The notes: a model not told the origin generated them from the sequence alone. Shown: positions 19,006 through 28,195, counted from the first letter of the stretch. The stretch: DNA of 64,000 nt from Pantoea sp. 18069 (GCF_902706035.1 NZ_CACSJA010000011.1:86039-150038); one strand, 5' to 3'. Made by a program: numbers and translations.

Positions 19006-19713
19006 ATGAAAAAACTGCCCTTGGTCCTCATCGTCGAGGACGAGCCCGCGATTGCCGAGCTGATTGCGGTCAATTTGCGGCACAACGGATTCCAACCCAT
19101 CTGGGCTGAAGACGGGATTTCGGCGCAGCGCGAGCTCGACGCCGTGCTGCCCGATGTGATCCTGCTCGACTGGATGCTGCCGGGCACGAGCGGGCTGGCG
19201 CTGGCGCGCAAGTGGCGCGCCGACGCGCGCACCAAGCCCGTGCCCATCCTGATGCTCACGGCCCGGGGCGACGAGCCCGACAAGGTCGCGGGCCTGGACG
19301 CGGGTGCCGACGATTACATCACCAAGCCGTTTTCCACCCAGGAGCTGCTCGCGCGCATCCGCGCGGTGCTGCGCCGGCGCGCGCCCGAGCAGCTGCAGGA
19401 CCAGGTCAGCGCGGGCGCGCTGGTGCTCGACGCCGCGGCCCACCGCGTGAGCTACAGCGGCGAGCCGCTCAAGCTCGGGCCTACCGAGTTCAAGCTGCTG
19501 CACTATTTCATGAAGCACCCGGAGCGCGTGCACAGCCGTTCGCAACTGCTCGACAAGGTCTGGGGCGACCATGTGTTCATCGAGGAGCGCACGGTCGACG
19601 TGCATGTCAAGCGCCTGCGCGAAGCGCTGGGCGAGGCCAGCGGCCTCGTCGAGACGGTGCGTGGCGCGGGTTACCGGCTGAGTGTGCCGGCCATGAACTC
19701 AAGCACCTCCTGA
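19006..19713 (+). CDS. phoB: Phosphate regulon response regulator PhoB
   Basis: OmpR-family transcription factor of the phosphate-starvation response, 235 residues. The receiver domain has the acidic pair (VEDEP, ~10), the phosphoacceptor Asp in VILLDWMLPG (~52), Thr in LMLTARGDEP (~82) and Lys in YITKPF (~104). The C-terminal winged-helix domain (residues ~130-230) has the typical LGPTEFKLLHYFM and RTVDVHVKRLREAL. Expected to bind the two Pho boxes seen here (before ppk1 and pstS). phoR follows after 119 bases. Confidence 0.97.
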   Translation: MKKLPLVLIVEDEPAIAELIAVNLRHNGFQPIWAEDGISAQRELDAVLPDVILLDWMLPGTSGLALARKWRADARTKPVPILMLTARGDEPDKVAGLDAGADDYITKPFSTQELLARIRAVLRRRAPEQLQDQVSAGALVLDAAAHRVSYSGEPLKLGPTEFKLLHYFMKHPERVHSRSQLLDKVWGDHVFIEERTVDVHVKRLREALGEASGLVETVRGAGYRLSVPAMNSSTS

Positions 19714-19832
19714 ACCGGGGCAGGTCGGTCTCGGTGGGCATCCTGGAGCGCTGAGAACCGGCATATGGCGCATGGCATGCGCCGTGGGCGCGCCGCCGGA
19801 CCTTCCGGGCGGCGCAGCAAAAGGCGAAAAAT

Positions 19833-21194
19833 ATGGTCTGGCGTAGTTTCTGGTTCTTTGGGATGCAACTGCTGGGGGGTGCGGCGGGCTGGTGGCTGGG
19901 CGACCTGCCCGGCGCGCTCATCGGCGTGCTGCTGGGCGGCTGGCTGTGGCTGGCGCAGGACAGCTGGAGCGCATCCCGGCTGCTGTCGTGGCTGCGCAGC
20001 TCGGAGCTCGCGAATGCGCCCGCGCAGCGCGGGCTCTGGGGCGAAATCGGCGAACGCGCGCGCCGCTGGCTGCGGCTGCAAAGCCAGCAGACCCAGGCCA
20101 GCGACGAGCGCCTGCATGACATCCTGTCGGCGCTGCAGGCCAGCCCCAACGGCGTGGTGCTGCTCGATGAGCAGAGCCGGATCGAGTGGTGCAACCAGAT
20201 TTCCTACGCACAGTTCGGCTTCGACGCGGCACGCGACCGGATGCAGAACATCGGCAACCTGGTGCGCGACCCGTCCTTCAGCCACTATCTGAGCGCGCAG
20301 GACTTTTCCCGCGATCTGATACTGCAAGGGCGTGACAGCATGCCCGGGCGGCCGGTGCGCCTGTCGGTGCAGATCTTTCCCTATGGCGATGGCCGGCGCC
20401 TGCTGCTGGCGCGTGACGTCACGGCGCAGGAGCAGGCCGAAGCCATGCGCCGCGATTTCGTCGCCAATGTCTCGCACGAAATCCGCACGCCGCTCACGGT
20501 GCTGGTCGGCTTCGTCGAAACGCTGCAGACCCTGCAGTTGCCGGACGACGAGCGGGCGCGCTATCTGGCGCTGATGGCCCAGCAGTCGGCGCGCATGCAG
20601 CATCTGGTCGAGGATCTGCTGGCGCTGTCGCGCCTCGAAGGCAGTCCCTTGCCGGGGCTCACGCAGTGGACGCCCGTGGGCCTGTTGCTGCGCCAGTGCG
20701 AAGACGAGGCGCGCGGGCTGTCGGTCGCGTTGACCCGGTCCCAGAACCGGCCCCATCTGATTGAATTTCCGGATTCGCCTGCGGGCGCGGAGCTCGGCGA
20801 GATCGCGGGCGCGGCCACCGAGCTGCAAAGCGCGTTCTCCAACCTGCTCGCGAATGCGCTGCGCTACACGCCGGCCGGTGGCCGCGTGACCGTGCGCTGG
20901 CAGCCGCATGCCGACGGCAGCGCGACTTTCTCGGTGCAGGACGCGGGCCCGGGCATAGACCCCGTGCACCTGACGCGGCTGACCGAGCGCTTCTACCGCG
21001 TGGACCGCAGCCGTTCGCGCGATACCGGCGGCACCGGCCTGGGCCTGGCCATCGTCAAGCATGTGCTGCAGCGCCATGGCGCGACGCTCGCCGTGCGCAG
21101 CACCGTGGGCAGCGGCTCGGTGTTCTCCGTCACCTTTCCCGCGCAGCGCCTGCGCCAGGCGCCGGCGCTGGGCGCTGCCGACGCGGCTTCATGA
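19833..21194 (+). CDS. phoR: Phosphate regulon sensor histidine kinase PhoR
   Basis: Membrane-associated histidine kinase that phosphorylates PhoB, 453 residues. Two close hydrophobic segments at residues ~5-45 with no sizeable periplasmic domain, as expected for PhoR, then a PAS domain (~95-200), the phosphoacceptor His in FVANVSHEIRTPL (~215), N-box FSNLLANALRYTP (~338), G1 DAGPGIDP and G2 GGTGLGLAIVKH. Lack of a periplasmic sensor fits sensing through Pst/PhoU. Its stop codon overlaps that of the converging MATE gene within TCATGA. Confidence 0.96.
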   Translation: MVWRSFWFFGMQLLGGAAGWWLGDLPGALIGVLLGGWLWLAQDSWSASRLLSWLRSSELANAPAQRGLWGEIGERARRWLRLQSQQTQASDERLHDILSALQASPNGVVLLDEQSRIEWCNQISYAQFGFDAARDRMQNIGNLVRDPSFSHYLSAQDFSRDLILQGRDSMPGRPVRLSVQIFPYGDGRRLLLARDVTAQEQAEAMRRDFVANVSHEIRTPLTVLVGFVETLQTLQLPDDERARYLALMAQQSARMQHLVEDLLALSRLEGSPLPGLTQWTPVGLLLRQCEDEARGLSVALTRSQNRPHLIEFPDSPAGAELGEIAGAATELQSAFSNLLANALRYTPAGGRVTVRWQPHADGSATFSVQDAGPGIDPVHLTRLTERFYRVDRSRSRDTGGTGLGLAIVKHVLQRHGATLAVRSTVGSGSVFSVTFPAQRLRQAPALGAADAAS

Positions 21195-22544
21195 AGCCGG
21201 CTGCGCGCCGTGCCTGCGCAGCGTGTGCCACAGCAGGCCGCTGAAGGCAAGGGCGGTGATGCCCAGGGCCAGCGCGCTCATCGCCCAGAACGGCGCGGGC
21301 GTGGGCCTGCCGCTCCAGGGGCCGACGCCGCCATAGGCGAGCCAGTAGCCGCCGGCCAGGCCGCCGCCCCACAGCAGTACGCAATAGGTCAGCAGCGGCG
21401 CGACCGTGATGCGGTAGCAGCGCAGCACGAAGATGCAGAAGGTCTGTACCGCATCGGCCGCATGGTAGGCGCCGACCCACAGCAGCAGCGAGGCCGCAAG
21501 GGCCGCGACCTGGGCGTCGCTGGTGTAGATGGCCGCAAGCAGATGGCGGCTGATCAGCAGCAGCGCGGTCAGCACCAGGCCCATCAGCGCGGCCAGGCGC
21601 AGGCCCAGCACGACCAGCTGCCGGGCGCGCACTTCGTCGCCGGCGCCACGCCACCAGCTCACGCGTGCGCTGGTCGCAATCGCCAGCGACAGCGGCACCA
21701 TGTAGCAGACCGCAGCCAGGTTGGCTGCGATCTGGTGGCTGGCCGCTGCCAGATTGCCCTGGCGTGCGACAAACAGCGCGACCAGCGTGAACGACGTCAC
21801 TTCGACCAGGATGGCCATGCCCGCGGGCAGGCCCAGGCGCAGGAACTGGCCGAGCTGGGTCCAGTCCGGACGCTCCATGCGCCGCCACAGCAGCAGCGGC
21901 GCGTACAGTGATTGCGTGCGCACCAGCCACAGGCCCAGGCCCAGCAAGGTGTAATTGACAACGAGCGTGGCCCAGGCGCAGCCGGCCACGCCCAGCGCGG
22001 GCAGGCCCGCGCCGCCGAAAGTGAACCAGATCGACAGCGGCAGCTTGAGCGCCAGCGCGCCGACCTGCAGCCAGGTCACGAGCTGCGGCCGGCCCAGCGA
22101 CTGGTTGAGCGTGCTGTAGATGCGAAACAGCATTGCCGGCGGCAGGCCCCAGGCGAGGATGCTCAGGTAATTGCGCACATCGGCCTTGAGGGCCTCGGGC
22201 ACGTCGGTCCAGCGCAGTATCGCGTCGGGCGACAGCAGCACGGTCATGCCGAGCACGCAGATGCCCAGGCACAGGTACAGCGACTGGCGCAGCGAGCGGC
22301 CCATGGCCGGCAGCCGGCCCGCGCCGCGCTGCTCGGACCACAGCGGCAGCAGCGCCTGCAAGATGCCCATCAGCGAGATGTAGACGCTCACGAACACCGC
22401 CGAGCCTACCGACAGCGCGGCCAGGGCCGCGGGCGAGTAGCGGCCCGCGACAATCGTGTCGGTCACGCCGAAAGCCATGATGGCCAGCTGGCCCGCGAGC
22501 ACGGTGAGTGCGTGGCGGGCAATGGTCGAGAGCTCGGACCTCAT
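21189..22544 (-). CDS. MATE family efflux transporter
   Basis: Multidrug and toxin extrusion family, exporting cations or drugs against H+ or Na+; 451 residues with about 12 membrane helices in two halves. N-terminal ELSTIARHALTVLAGQLAIM and GVTDTIVAGRYSP are typical. Substrate cannot be predicted. The start at 22544 overlaps the stop of the upstream membrane-protein gene by four bases (ATGA), so the two form an operon. The 3' end overlaps phoR by six bases. Confidence 0.9.
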   Translation of the reverse strand: MRSELSTIARHALTVLAGQLAIMAFGVTDTIVAGRYSPAALAALSVGSAVFVSVYISLMGILQALLPLWSEQRGAGRLPAMGRSLRQSLYLCLGICVLGMTVLLSPDAILRWTDVPEALKADVRNYLSILAWGLPPAMLFRIYSTLNQSLGRPQLVTWLQVGALALKLPLSIWFTFGGAGLPALGVAGCAWATLVVNYTLLGLGLWLVRTQSLYAPLLLWRRMERPDWTQLGQFLRLGLPAGMAILVEVTSFTLVALFVARQGNLAAASHQIAANLAAVCYMVPLSLAIATSARVSWWRGAGDEVRARQLVVLGLRLAALMGLVLTALLLISRHLLAAIYTSDAQVAALAASLLLWVGAYHAADAVQTFCIFVLRCYRITVAPLLTYCVLLWGGGLAGGYWLAYGGVGPWSGRPTPAPFWAMSALALGITALAFSGLLWHTLRRHGAQPAS

Positions 22545-24286
22545 CGGCCAGTGCGCTTGCGCAGCAGCAGCAACTGGTCGTTCTTGACCGTGGGCCGGGC
22601 AATGCGCGCCACGGGCTGCCAGTCGCGCTGCAGCGCGCGATCCTGCGTCGCGTCCCACATCTGCGCATCGGCGACCAGCCAGTCGCAGGGGCGGCGGTTT
22701 TCGCTGGTGGTCGAAATCTGCGTGGTCGCGACCTGGCCATGGAATTCCAGGCCGGTCAGCTGGGCGCGGCTGAGCCCGTAGGTGGCCACGCACTGCGGCG
22801 CGGGGCTGCCGATGGCGGCCATGACCTGCTGGACCTGCGGCGCATAGCTGCGCGCGTAGTCGAGCATGGGCAGCCACAGCGTCATCAGCAGCAGCCAGCC
22901 CAGCGTCGCGCCGCCGGCCGGCAGCACCAGCGTTTTCCAGATGGCCGCGCGGTTGCGCGAGGTGCGCCAGACCACGAGCGCGCACCAGGCCACGGTGGCG
23001 GTGAGCGCGACGATGAAGGCCAGCAGCGAGAACTCGGGCACGAAGCCCGGCGCGAGCTTGGCGACGTTCGCGGCCGGCTTGGCGGGCACGCCGGTCTGCA
23101 GCGAAATCCAGATCACCCAGATGGTGATTGCCGAGACACTGAAGAAGATCAGCGTGAACCAGTCGATCAGCGCGCCTATGCTGCGGCGCAGCGTCGGCAG
23201 CGCGAACGCGGCGAGCGTGGCGATCGCGGGCAGCCCGGGCAGCAGCGCGCGGTCCGCGGGCTGGGTGAACAGCGCGGCGACGAAGGCCAGCCCGGCAAAC
23301 CAGATCGGCAGCACCAGATGGCGGTGGCGCATGGGGTGGGCAATCTGCTTGCGCCAGCGCCACAGCGTCCACAGCGCCAACGGCCAGGCGGGCCAGCTGA
23401 ACCATGCGAGCAGGCGCAGCAGGCTCGCCCATTCGGGGCTGCCGAGGGGTGGCAGCGCGATGCGCCACTGCCACAGATCGAGCGCCGTGGCGAGCCAGGC
23501 GGCAAGCACGGTGCTCGCGAGCCAGGCCAGGCCCCAGCCACGCGAGGCGCAAGTGGCTTCGGCCGGGGGCGAAAGCCAGGCCAGGGCCGCGCAGCCCAGG
23601 CCCATCATGATCGCCATGGTCGGGGCGCCGCTGAGCACCAGCCCGGCCATGCCCAGCAGCATTGCCGCGCCAGGCGCTGCACGGCGGTAGGGCATGGCCG
23701 CGGCCGCGAAGAACACCAGCGTGGTGCAGCTGAGCTGGGTCACGTAGCTCGTGGTCTCGTGCGACAGCTGGGCCAGGCCCAGGCAGGCGATCAGCGCCAG
23801 CAGGCCGCCGTCGGCCATGGCGCGCGCATAGTCGATGGGGTTGGCTTCACCGCCGAACGCAAACGCCACGGGCTGGGCTCCGGGGCTGCGTGCGAGGCTG
23901 TATACGCCCCACCAGGTCGCGGCCATGGCCACCAGCAGCAGCAGCATGAAAGGCAGGCGCACGGCCATTTCCGCGGGCATCGCGGCCGGCGCGAGCTGCA
24001 GCGCCCAGGCGCCCAGCCAGTAGGGCAGCAGGCCATCGGTCTGCGGCGCCATGCCGGCGAGCAGGGGATCCATCCATTCGGTACGGCCCTCGAACAGCGC
24101 GAGCATGTAGCCGAAGGCCGTGATGTCGGCGTTCTTCCAGGGCGCGCGCCCGACGAAGCCCGGCACCACATAGGCCAGGCACAGCAGGAGCAGCGCCCAG
24201 CGCGGCAGGGTGCGCACGGCCTGTTGTGAAACGATGGCGGGGGTAGGTTGGTTCACGCGGCGTAAGAACGACAAGAAAGACCGCAA
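22541..24286 (-). CDS. Polytopic membrane protein, ArnT/PMT-like (GT-C fold)
   Basis: 581-residue inner-membrane protein with roughly 11-13 hydrophobic helices and a soluble C-terminal domain of ~120 residues. The first external loop (VGRAPWKNADITAFGYML) resembles the catalytic loop of ArnT/PMT lipid-linked sugar transferases, but the usual acidic Asp-Glu pair appears as Asn-Ala-Asp, so activity is uncertain. Such proteins often modify lipid A or proteins with sugars. Translationally coupled to the MATE transporter. I recognise the general family, not a specific gene. Confidence 0.65.
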   Translation of the reverse strand: MRSFLSFLRRVNQPTPAIVSQQAVRTLPRWALLLLCLAYVVPGFVGRAPWKNADITAFGYMLALFEGRTEWMDPLLAGMAPQTDGLLPYWLGAWALQLAPAAMPAEMAVRLPFMLLLLVAMAATWWGVYSLARSPGAQPVAFAFGGEANPIDYARAMADGGLLALIACLGLAQLSHETTSYVTQLSCTTLVFFAAAAMPYRRAAPGAAMLLGMAGLVLSGAPTMAIMMGLGCAALAWLSPPAEATCASRGWGLAWLASTVLAAWLATALDLWQWRIALPPLGSPEWASLLRLLAWFSWPAWPLALWTLWRWRKQIAHPMRHRHLVLPIWFAGLAFVAALFTQPADRALLPGLPAIATLAAFALPTLRRSIGALIDWFTLIFFSVSAITIWVIWISLQTGVPAKPAANVAKLAPGFVPEFSLLAFIVALTATVAWCALVVWRTSRNRAAIWKTLVLPAGGATLGWLLLMTLWLPMLDYARSYAPQVQQVMAAIGSPAPQCVATYGLSRAQLTGLEFHGQVATTQISTTSENRRPCDWLVADAQMWDATQDRALQRDWQPVARIARPTVKNDQLLLLRKRTGR

Positions 24287-24456
24287 GAATACGCGAACCC
24301 GGTGCGTTCAGAGGTGGGCGGGGGAGTATGAGCCACTTTTGTGGATGTGATCTTTCCCGCCGGCGTGCAATGCCTCGAGATATGTGCGCACTTGTCGTGC
24401 GCAGCATGCAGCCACTGAGCGTGTCGATACGGCAGGCGGCCTGCGGCGTGCATCTA

Positions 24457-24723
24457 AGAACGTGTTCATGATTTCAACGCGTCGCGTTGGGACGCAATCG
24501 GGATGAGTTCGAAGCGCTGCGGCGCAGCTTGCACCGGGGTGCAAGCAAGCTGCAGCGCGAAGAAATCGCCCGATTTCGTCCCAACCCTTCGGGACAGAGC
24601 CTTGGCGGGCGGTCTGCGTCGTTGCAGATCCTCGCAATAGCAGGGCTATTGCTGCGGTACTGCGCCTAGCATCCCATCCCGCCAAGGCGCTGTCGCGGCG
24701 CGAAGAGATCGTGAACACGTTCT
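24457..24723. repeat. 267-bp inverted-repeat MITE-like element
   Basis: Ends are 16-bp inverted repeats AGAACGTGTTCATGAT (24457-24472) and ATCGTGAACACGTTCT (24708-24723), one mismatch. Further nested dyads include CTTGGCGGGCGG against CCCATCCCGCCAAG and the core GCAATAGC/GCTATTGC near 24637-24655. No coding capacity. The core block GGGCGGTCYGC ... ATAGC ... GCTATTG ... CCCATCCCG is shared with the element at 5379-5542. The 557-base gap 24287-24843 is otherwise empty of genes. Confidence 0.7.
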
Positions 24724-24843
24724 AAGCACCGGGTCTCGGGTTTGTGGCTGGTTTTGTCAGCCCCTCGACGGGCTGCCACGCTCAAAGAAAAATGCTGTGG
24801 TTTGAGAATTTCAATCAAAACTCGCAGGAGTTTGACGGGGGAA

Positions 24844-27800
24844 TCAATACCAGTAAAACCTCAGCAATTTATCATGCATGTAATCTGTCCTGGATTTTTC
24901 AGGAATCATGTTGATGAAGAAGAGTTGAATCCTAGTGAAAAATCCTGGGGCAGGGGGATTTATCTTTTTGACGATGTGGCGAGCAATATCGGTTTGTTTC
25001 TTGTGTCGCGCGATGATGAATGCTGTCGTTCCGTAGATATTTCGTATTTCGAGCTGCTCCTTGGTCATTTTCTCGATGATGGCGGATATCGTTTCATTTT
25101 TCTGCACCCGCTGCGCGATCATCAGCGCCGTATTCCCGAATTTATCCTGCAGGCCCAGTTGATCCTGATTTGTATTGTCGATGAGGTATTGGCAGACAGG
25201 GGCTGTGCTGTTGTTCAGCGCAAGCATCAGCGCGGTGCTTCCATCGCGACTGCGGATGTGGAGCTGCTCCCTGGGCATCTTCTCCATGAGGGCGCTGGCA
25301 ATTTCCGTTTTGCCAGCCTGTAGTGCGAGCATGAGAGCGGTGTTGCCCAATTTATCCGTGCTGCCCAGTTGCTCCGGTGCCATTTTCGCGATAAGTGCAA
25401 AGCTGGAATCGTCATGGCCGGATCTCAGTGCCATCATCAGCGCGGTATCGCCTCTATTATTTGTGATGCCCAGGTGCTGAGCAAGCATCTGGTTGATGAT
25501 ATCTGCACCCCCGCCCACGCTATGAAGTTTTTTTTGCAGATTCTGCAGAAGGCCGTCGTGGCGCTCGCGAAGCGGTTTTTCGCTCATTTTTTTGCTGATG
25601 TCATCGACCAGGTCCACCTGGTTTTTATGGAGCGCAATGGTCAGTGCTGTATTGTTCTTGTTGTTCCGGACGTCGAGTTGCTTCTGGCTCATCTTGTGGG
25701 TGAGCAGATTGGCGATCTCGAAATTGTTGTTCCTGAGCGCGATCATCAGCGCTGTATCGCCATCGCTGTTTCTGAGTCCGAGCTGGTCCTGGTTTGCCAT
25801 GCTGGCCAGAATGCTGGCGCTCGAGGAATCGTCCATTTTGAGAGCCAGCATCAGCGCCGTGTCGCCATTCCTGTTTTGCAGGTCCAGTTGCTGCGGGCCC
25901 ATGTTCTTGCTGATGCTTTCGGCGAGTTGGGGGTGGAGCTGCTGGATAGCCTCCATCAAGGCAGTGTTGCCTTCACGGTTCCTGATGCCGAAATGCCCGG
26001 GGCTCATGTTCGCGACGATGGTGCCGGCAATATCTATCTGGTCGTTGTACATGGCAAGCATCAGCGCTGTATCGCCATGCTCTTGCGTCATTCCAAAGGT
26101 GGGCGGCAGCATCTGTCCAATGAGAATCTCGGCTTTTTGCAGGTCTTCGGAATGCAAGGCGTCGCGCAGTTCAGCAAGCAGCTGGCGTTGTTGTTTCTCG
26201 AGGATTTCTTGCTGCTGTATTTTTCTGTCGAGGGTGGCGGATAGCTCGGTCAAATGGCCATTTCTGGCGATGGTGGCGCAGTTGTGACCATTGTTGTTCT
26301 TGATGCTGAACTGCTCCAGGCTCATCTTGCCTATGAGTGCATTGGCGACTTCGAAATATTCGTTCATCAGCGCAAGGTGCAGCGCAGTATTGCCGTCGGC
26401 ATCCTTTTTCCCCAGATGCTGCGCCCCCATTTCGGAGAGGACGATGCTGGCGATGTCCGGTTTTTTTGCCCTCAGCGCCTGTGCCAGGCATGTTGACAGC
26501 AATTCTTCTCTTGCTGTATCCGACCACATCAGCGCGATGGATTCTGTCAGAATCGTTCTGGCATTTTCAAGGTCTGCGGTTTGCGTTATTCTTCTTGCGG
26601 CAGATGCGGAAATTCTTTGAAGGATATTGTCTTGTGAGTCTTTGGCTTGGGTTTTTTCTATGACTTTTTTGTTGAGTTTTTCAAGCAGTTCCTTGGATTG
26701 GCTGCCGTCTTGCCATATGAATTCCTCCAGGATTTCTTGATGGTGTTGCTTGTTGTCGTCTGTTGTGCTGACGTAGACGGTGTTTTCCCCAAGTGTTTTT
26801 AGTTTGATTCCCTGGCCCTTTTCTCCGGCGAGGTAAGTTGCATCGAAGCTGATGGAGCGTGCTTCACGCAGGTTGCGAGCGATGGAGCGCATCAGCAGCG
26901 TGTTGTCGATGGTTAGCTTGTATTTTTCATCGTCATCTTCGTAATATGAGTTGAAGATATCTGTTGAAAGAATGGGGCCGAAGGCGAGCTCTATTTTTGG
27001 CTTGACTGCGTCATGGAATTTTATGTGGACTTTTCCGAATTCATCGGGATCCATGGGCGCCGATCGGAGGTTGGGGTGGTCTTTTGCGTATGATTCAATG
27101 ATCTGGTTACGGCAGTCTTCGGCCATTATTTCGATGACATGGTCTATGGTGATCTTGTCGTAAACATATAAGTTGAATTCATCGAGCGCCTTCTCGTTCA
27201 GATGCGGTGCGAATGGGTCTGCGCGTGCGGGCAGGCCGAAGTTGGGCGCGACATGATTGAAAAATGCTGCGGCGTAGTGGATCTCGTTGCCTGTGTTTTC
27301 GTCAGATGTGCAGATTTTTCTTTCTCTCATGTAGTCCAGAATCTGGGATTCTATGAGCTGTATCAGGTGGTTGATGAAATTCTGCGGCAGTCCGTGCTTG
27401 AGCGCTTGCAATTTGCGCGCTGCTTCTTCTATGTGCTGGGCGATGCCTGGAGTGCAGAGATGAAAATGCCGGGTCAGGTCTCTGATGGTCTCCTTGCGCA
27501 AGTCTTCCGGAAGATCGGGATCCTGCGCGAGAGTGCAAATCAGGCCGAAGTCATGAAAGACCGCAGTTTTGTAGTTTGCAAGAACTTCATGGGTGAAGTT
27601 TTTTCTGATTCCGGATTCAATCAGTTTTTCGAAATCATCCAGATTATCGGATTCGGGCTTTCCAAGATCATTGCGCATGAATTCGCGCAATGCTTCGATA
27701 TTTTCTTTATAGCCAAGGATTATTTCTTTGTCTGACAGACTGTCGTGAGAATTGACAGGCTTCTTTTCGGCAGCAGAAGGGTTGGCACTGCCCGCAGCAC

Positions 27801-27852
27801 GCGCCATGAACTCAGGGTTGAGGTTGAAATGGTGGCTGTTGGCGGTGCGCAT
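24844..27852 (-). CDS. Large ankyrin-repeat protein of unknown function
   Basis: 1002-residue protein with no signal peptide or clear membrane segment. Residues 1-~475 have no domain I can name (acidic/basic, helix-rich). From ~475 to ~985 there are about 12 divergent ankyrin repeats with consensus xGDTALMLAL...IxxxMxxxQLxIRN, interrupted by a Gln-rich helical insert (~560-600) and another near 760. Base composition is clearly more AT-rich than every neighbour, and third codon positions are often A/T, which suggests transfer. Effector, toxin-associated or scaffold roles are all possible; nothing here decides. The frame remains open about 30 codons upstream of this first ATG without another ATG, so the N-terminus may be different or truncated. 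Confidence 0.82.
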   Translation of the reverse strand: MRTANSHHFNLNPEFMARAAGSANPSAAEKKPVNSHDSLSDKEIILGYKENIEALREFMRNDLGKPESDNLDDFEKLIESGIRKNFTHEVLANYKTAVFHDFGLICTLAQDPDLPEDLRKETIRDLTRHFHLCTPGIAQHIEEAARKLQALKHGLPQNFINHLIQLIESQILDYMRERKICTSDENTGNEIHYAAAFFNHVAPNFGLPARADPFAPHLNEKALDEFNLYVYDKITIDHVIEIMAEDCRNQIIESYAKDHPNLRSAPMDPDEFGKVHIKFHDAVKPKIELAFGPILSTDIFNSYYEDDDEKYKLTIDNTLLMRSIARNLREARSISFDATYLAGEKGQGIKLKTLGENTVYVSTTDDNKQHHQEILEEFIWQDGSQSKELLEKLNKKVIEKTQAKDSQDNILQRISASAARRITQTADLENARTILTESIALMWSDTAREELLSTCLAQALRAKKPDIASIVLSEMGAQHLGKKDADGNTALHLALMNEYFEVANALIGKMSLEQFSIKNNNGHNCATIARNGHLTELSATLDRKIQQQEILEKQQRQLLAELRDALHSEDLQKAEILIGQMLPPTFGMTQEHGDTALMLAMYNDQIDIAGTIVANMSPGHFGIRNREGNTALMEAIQQLHPQLAESISKNMGPQQLDLQNRNGDTALMLALKMDDSSSASILASMANQDQLGLRNSDGDTALMIALRNNNFEIANLLTHKMSQKQLDVRNNKNNTALTIALHKNQVDLVDDISKKMSEKPLRERHDGLLQNLQKKLHSVGGGADIINQMLAQHLGITNNRGDTALMMALRSGHDDSSFALIAKMAPEQLGSTDKLGNTALMLALQAGKTEIASALMEKMPREQLHIRSRDGSTALMLALNNSTAPVCQYLIDNTNQDQLGLQDKFGNTALMIAQRVQKNETISAIIEKMTKEQLEIRNIYGTTAFIIARHKKQTDIARHIVKKINPPAPGFFTRIQLFFINMIPEKSRTDYMHDKLLRFYWY

Positions 27853-28141
27853 GTTGATGGGCAGTCCTTGACTGAAATCCGTTGATGTGGCGAGCAGGCT
27901 GTAGTCTTCGGATAGGGCCGCGGCGCTGGCTTCATGGCGGCGTTAGTGACTCTTGGAGCGTGAACACGTTTTTAGTGATAAAGGCGCGCATTGAGTTCCA
28001 TGGCCTGTGCTGCAATGGTTCAAGCGCGCCCTGGACAAGGGCCTGGCAGCCACCCTCACGCAGCTGCGTTTCACTTCACTCACTGTGACCCGCGCGTGAC
28101 GGGACTTGCGCCCGCAGGCATGCGCCCATGCCGGGCGCGCC
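27853..28141. other. Gap upstream of the ankyrin gene, with a solitary element end
   Basis: No gene seen. Bases 27959-27970 (CGTGAACACGTT) match the right end of the 267-bp element at 24457-24723, followed by TTTA instead of CTAA. No matching second end is close by. The sequence to 28141 is ordinary GC-rich DNA. Confidence 0.45.
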
Positions 28142-28175
28142 AAAAAAAAGGCAGCCCGGTTGCCCGGGCTGCCTT
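28142..28175 (-). terminator. Terminator after rpmE2 (bidirectional form)
   Basis: Stem GGCAGCCCGG/CCGGGCTGCC with a 3-5 base loop. On the minus strand it is followed by eight T (A-run 28142-28149), 22 bases past the rpmE2 stop; TTTT also follows on the plus strand. Confidence 0.88.
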
Positions 28176-28195
28176 TTGGCGTGAATGCGCAGTAT

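Noticed and set aside
22545..23552. Long upstream extension of the MATE gene frame
   Set aside because: It lies wholly antisense-frame within the coupled membrane-protein gene and is Arg/Ala-rich. MATE similarity begins only at the ATG at 22544.
24844..27852. Ankyrin gene as part of a prophage or complete transposon
   Set aside because: No integrase, transposase, phage structural gene or target-site duplication is recognisable. Only element-like ends are seen.
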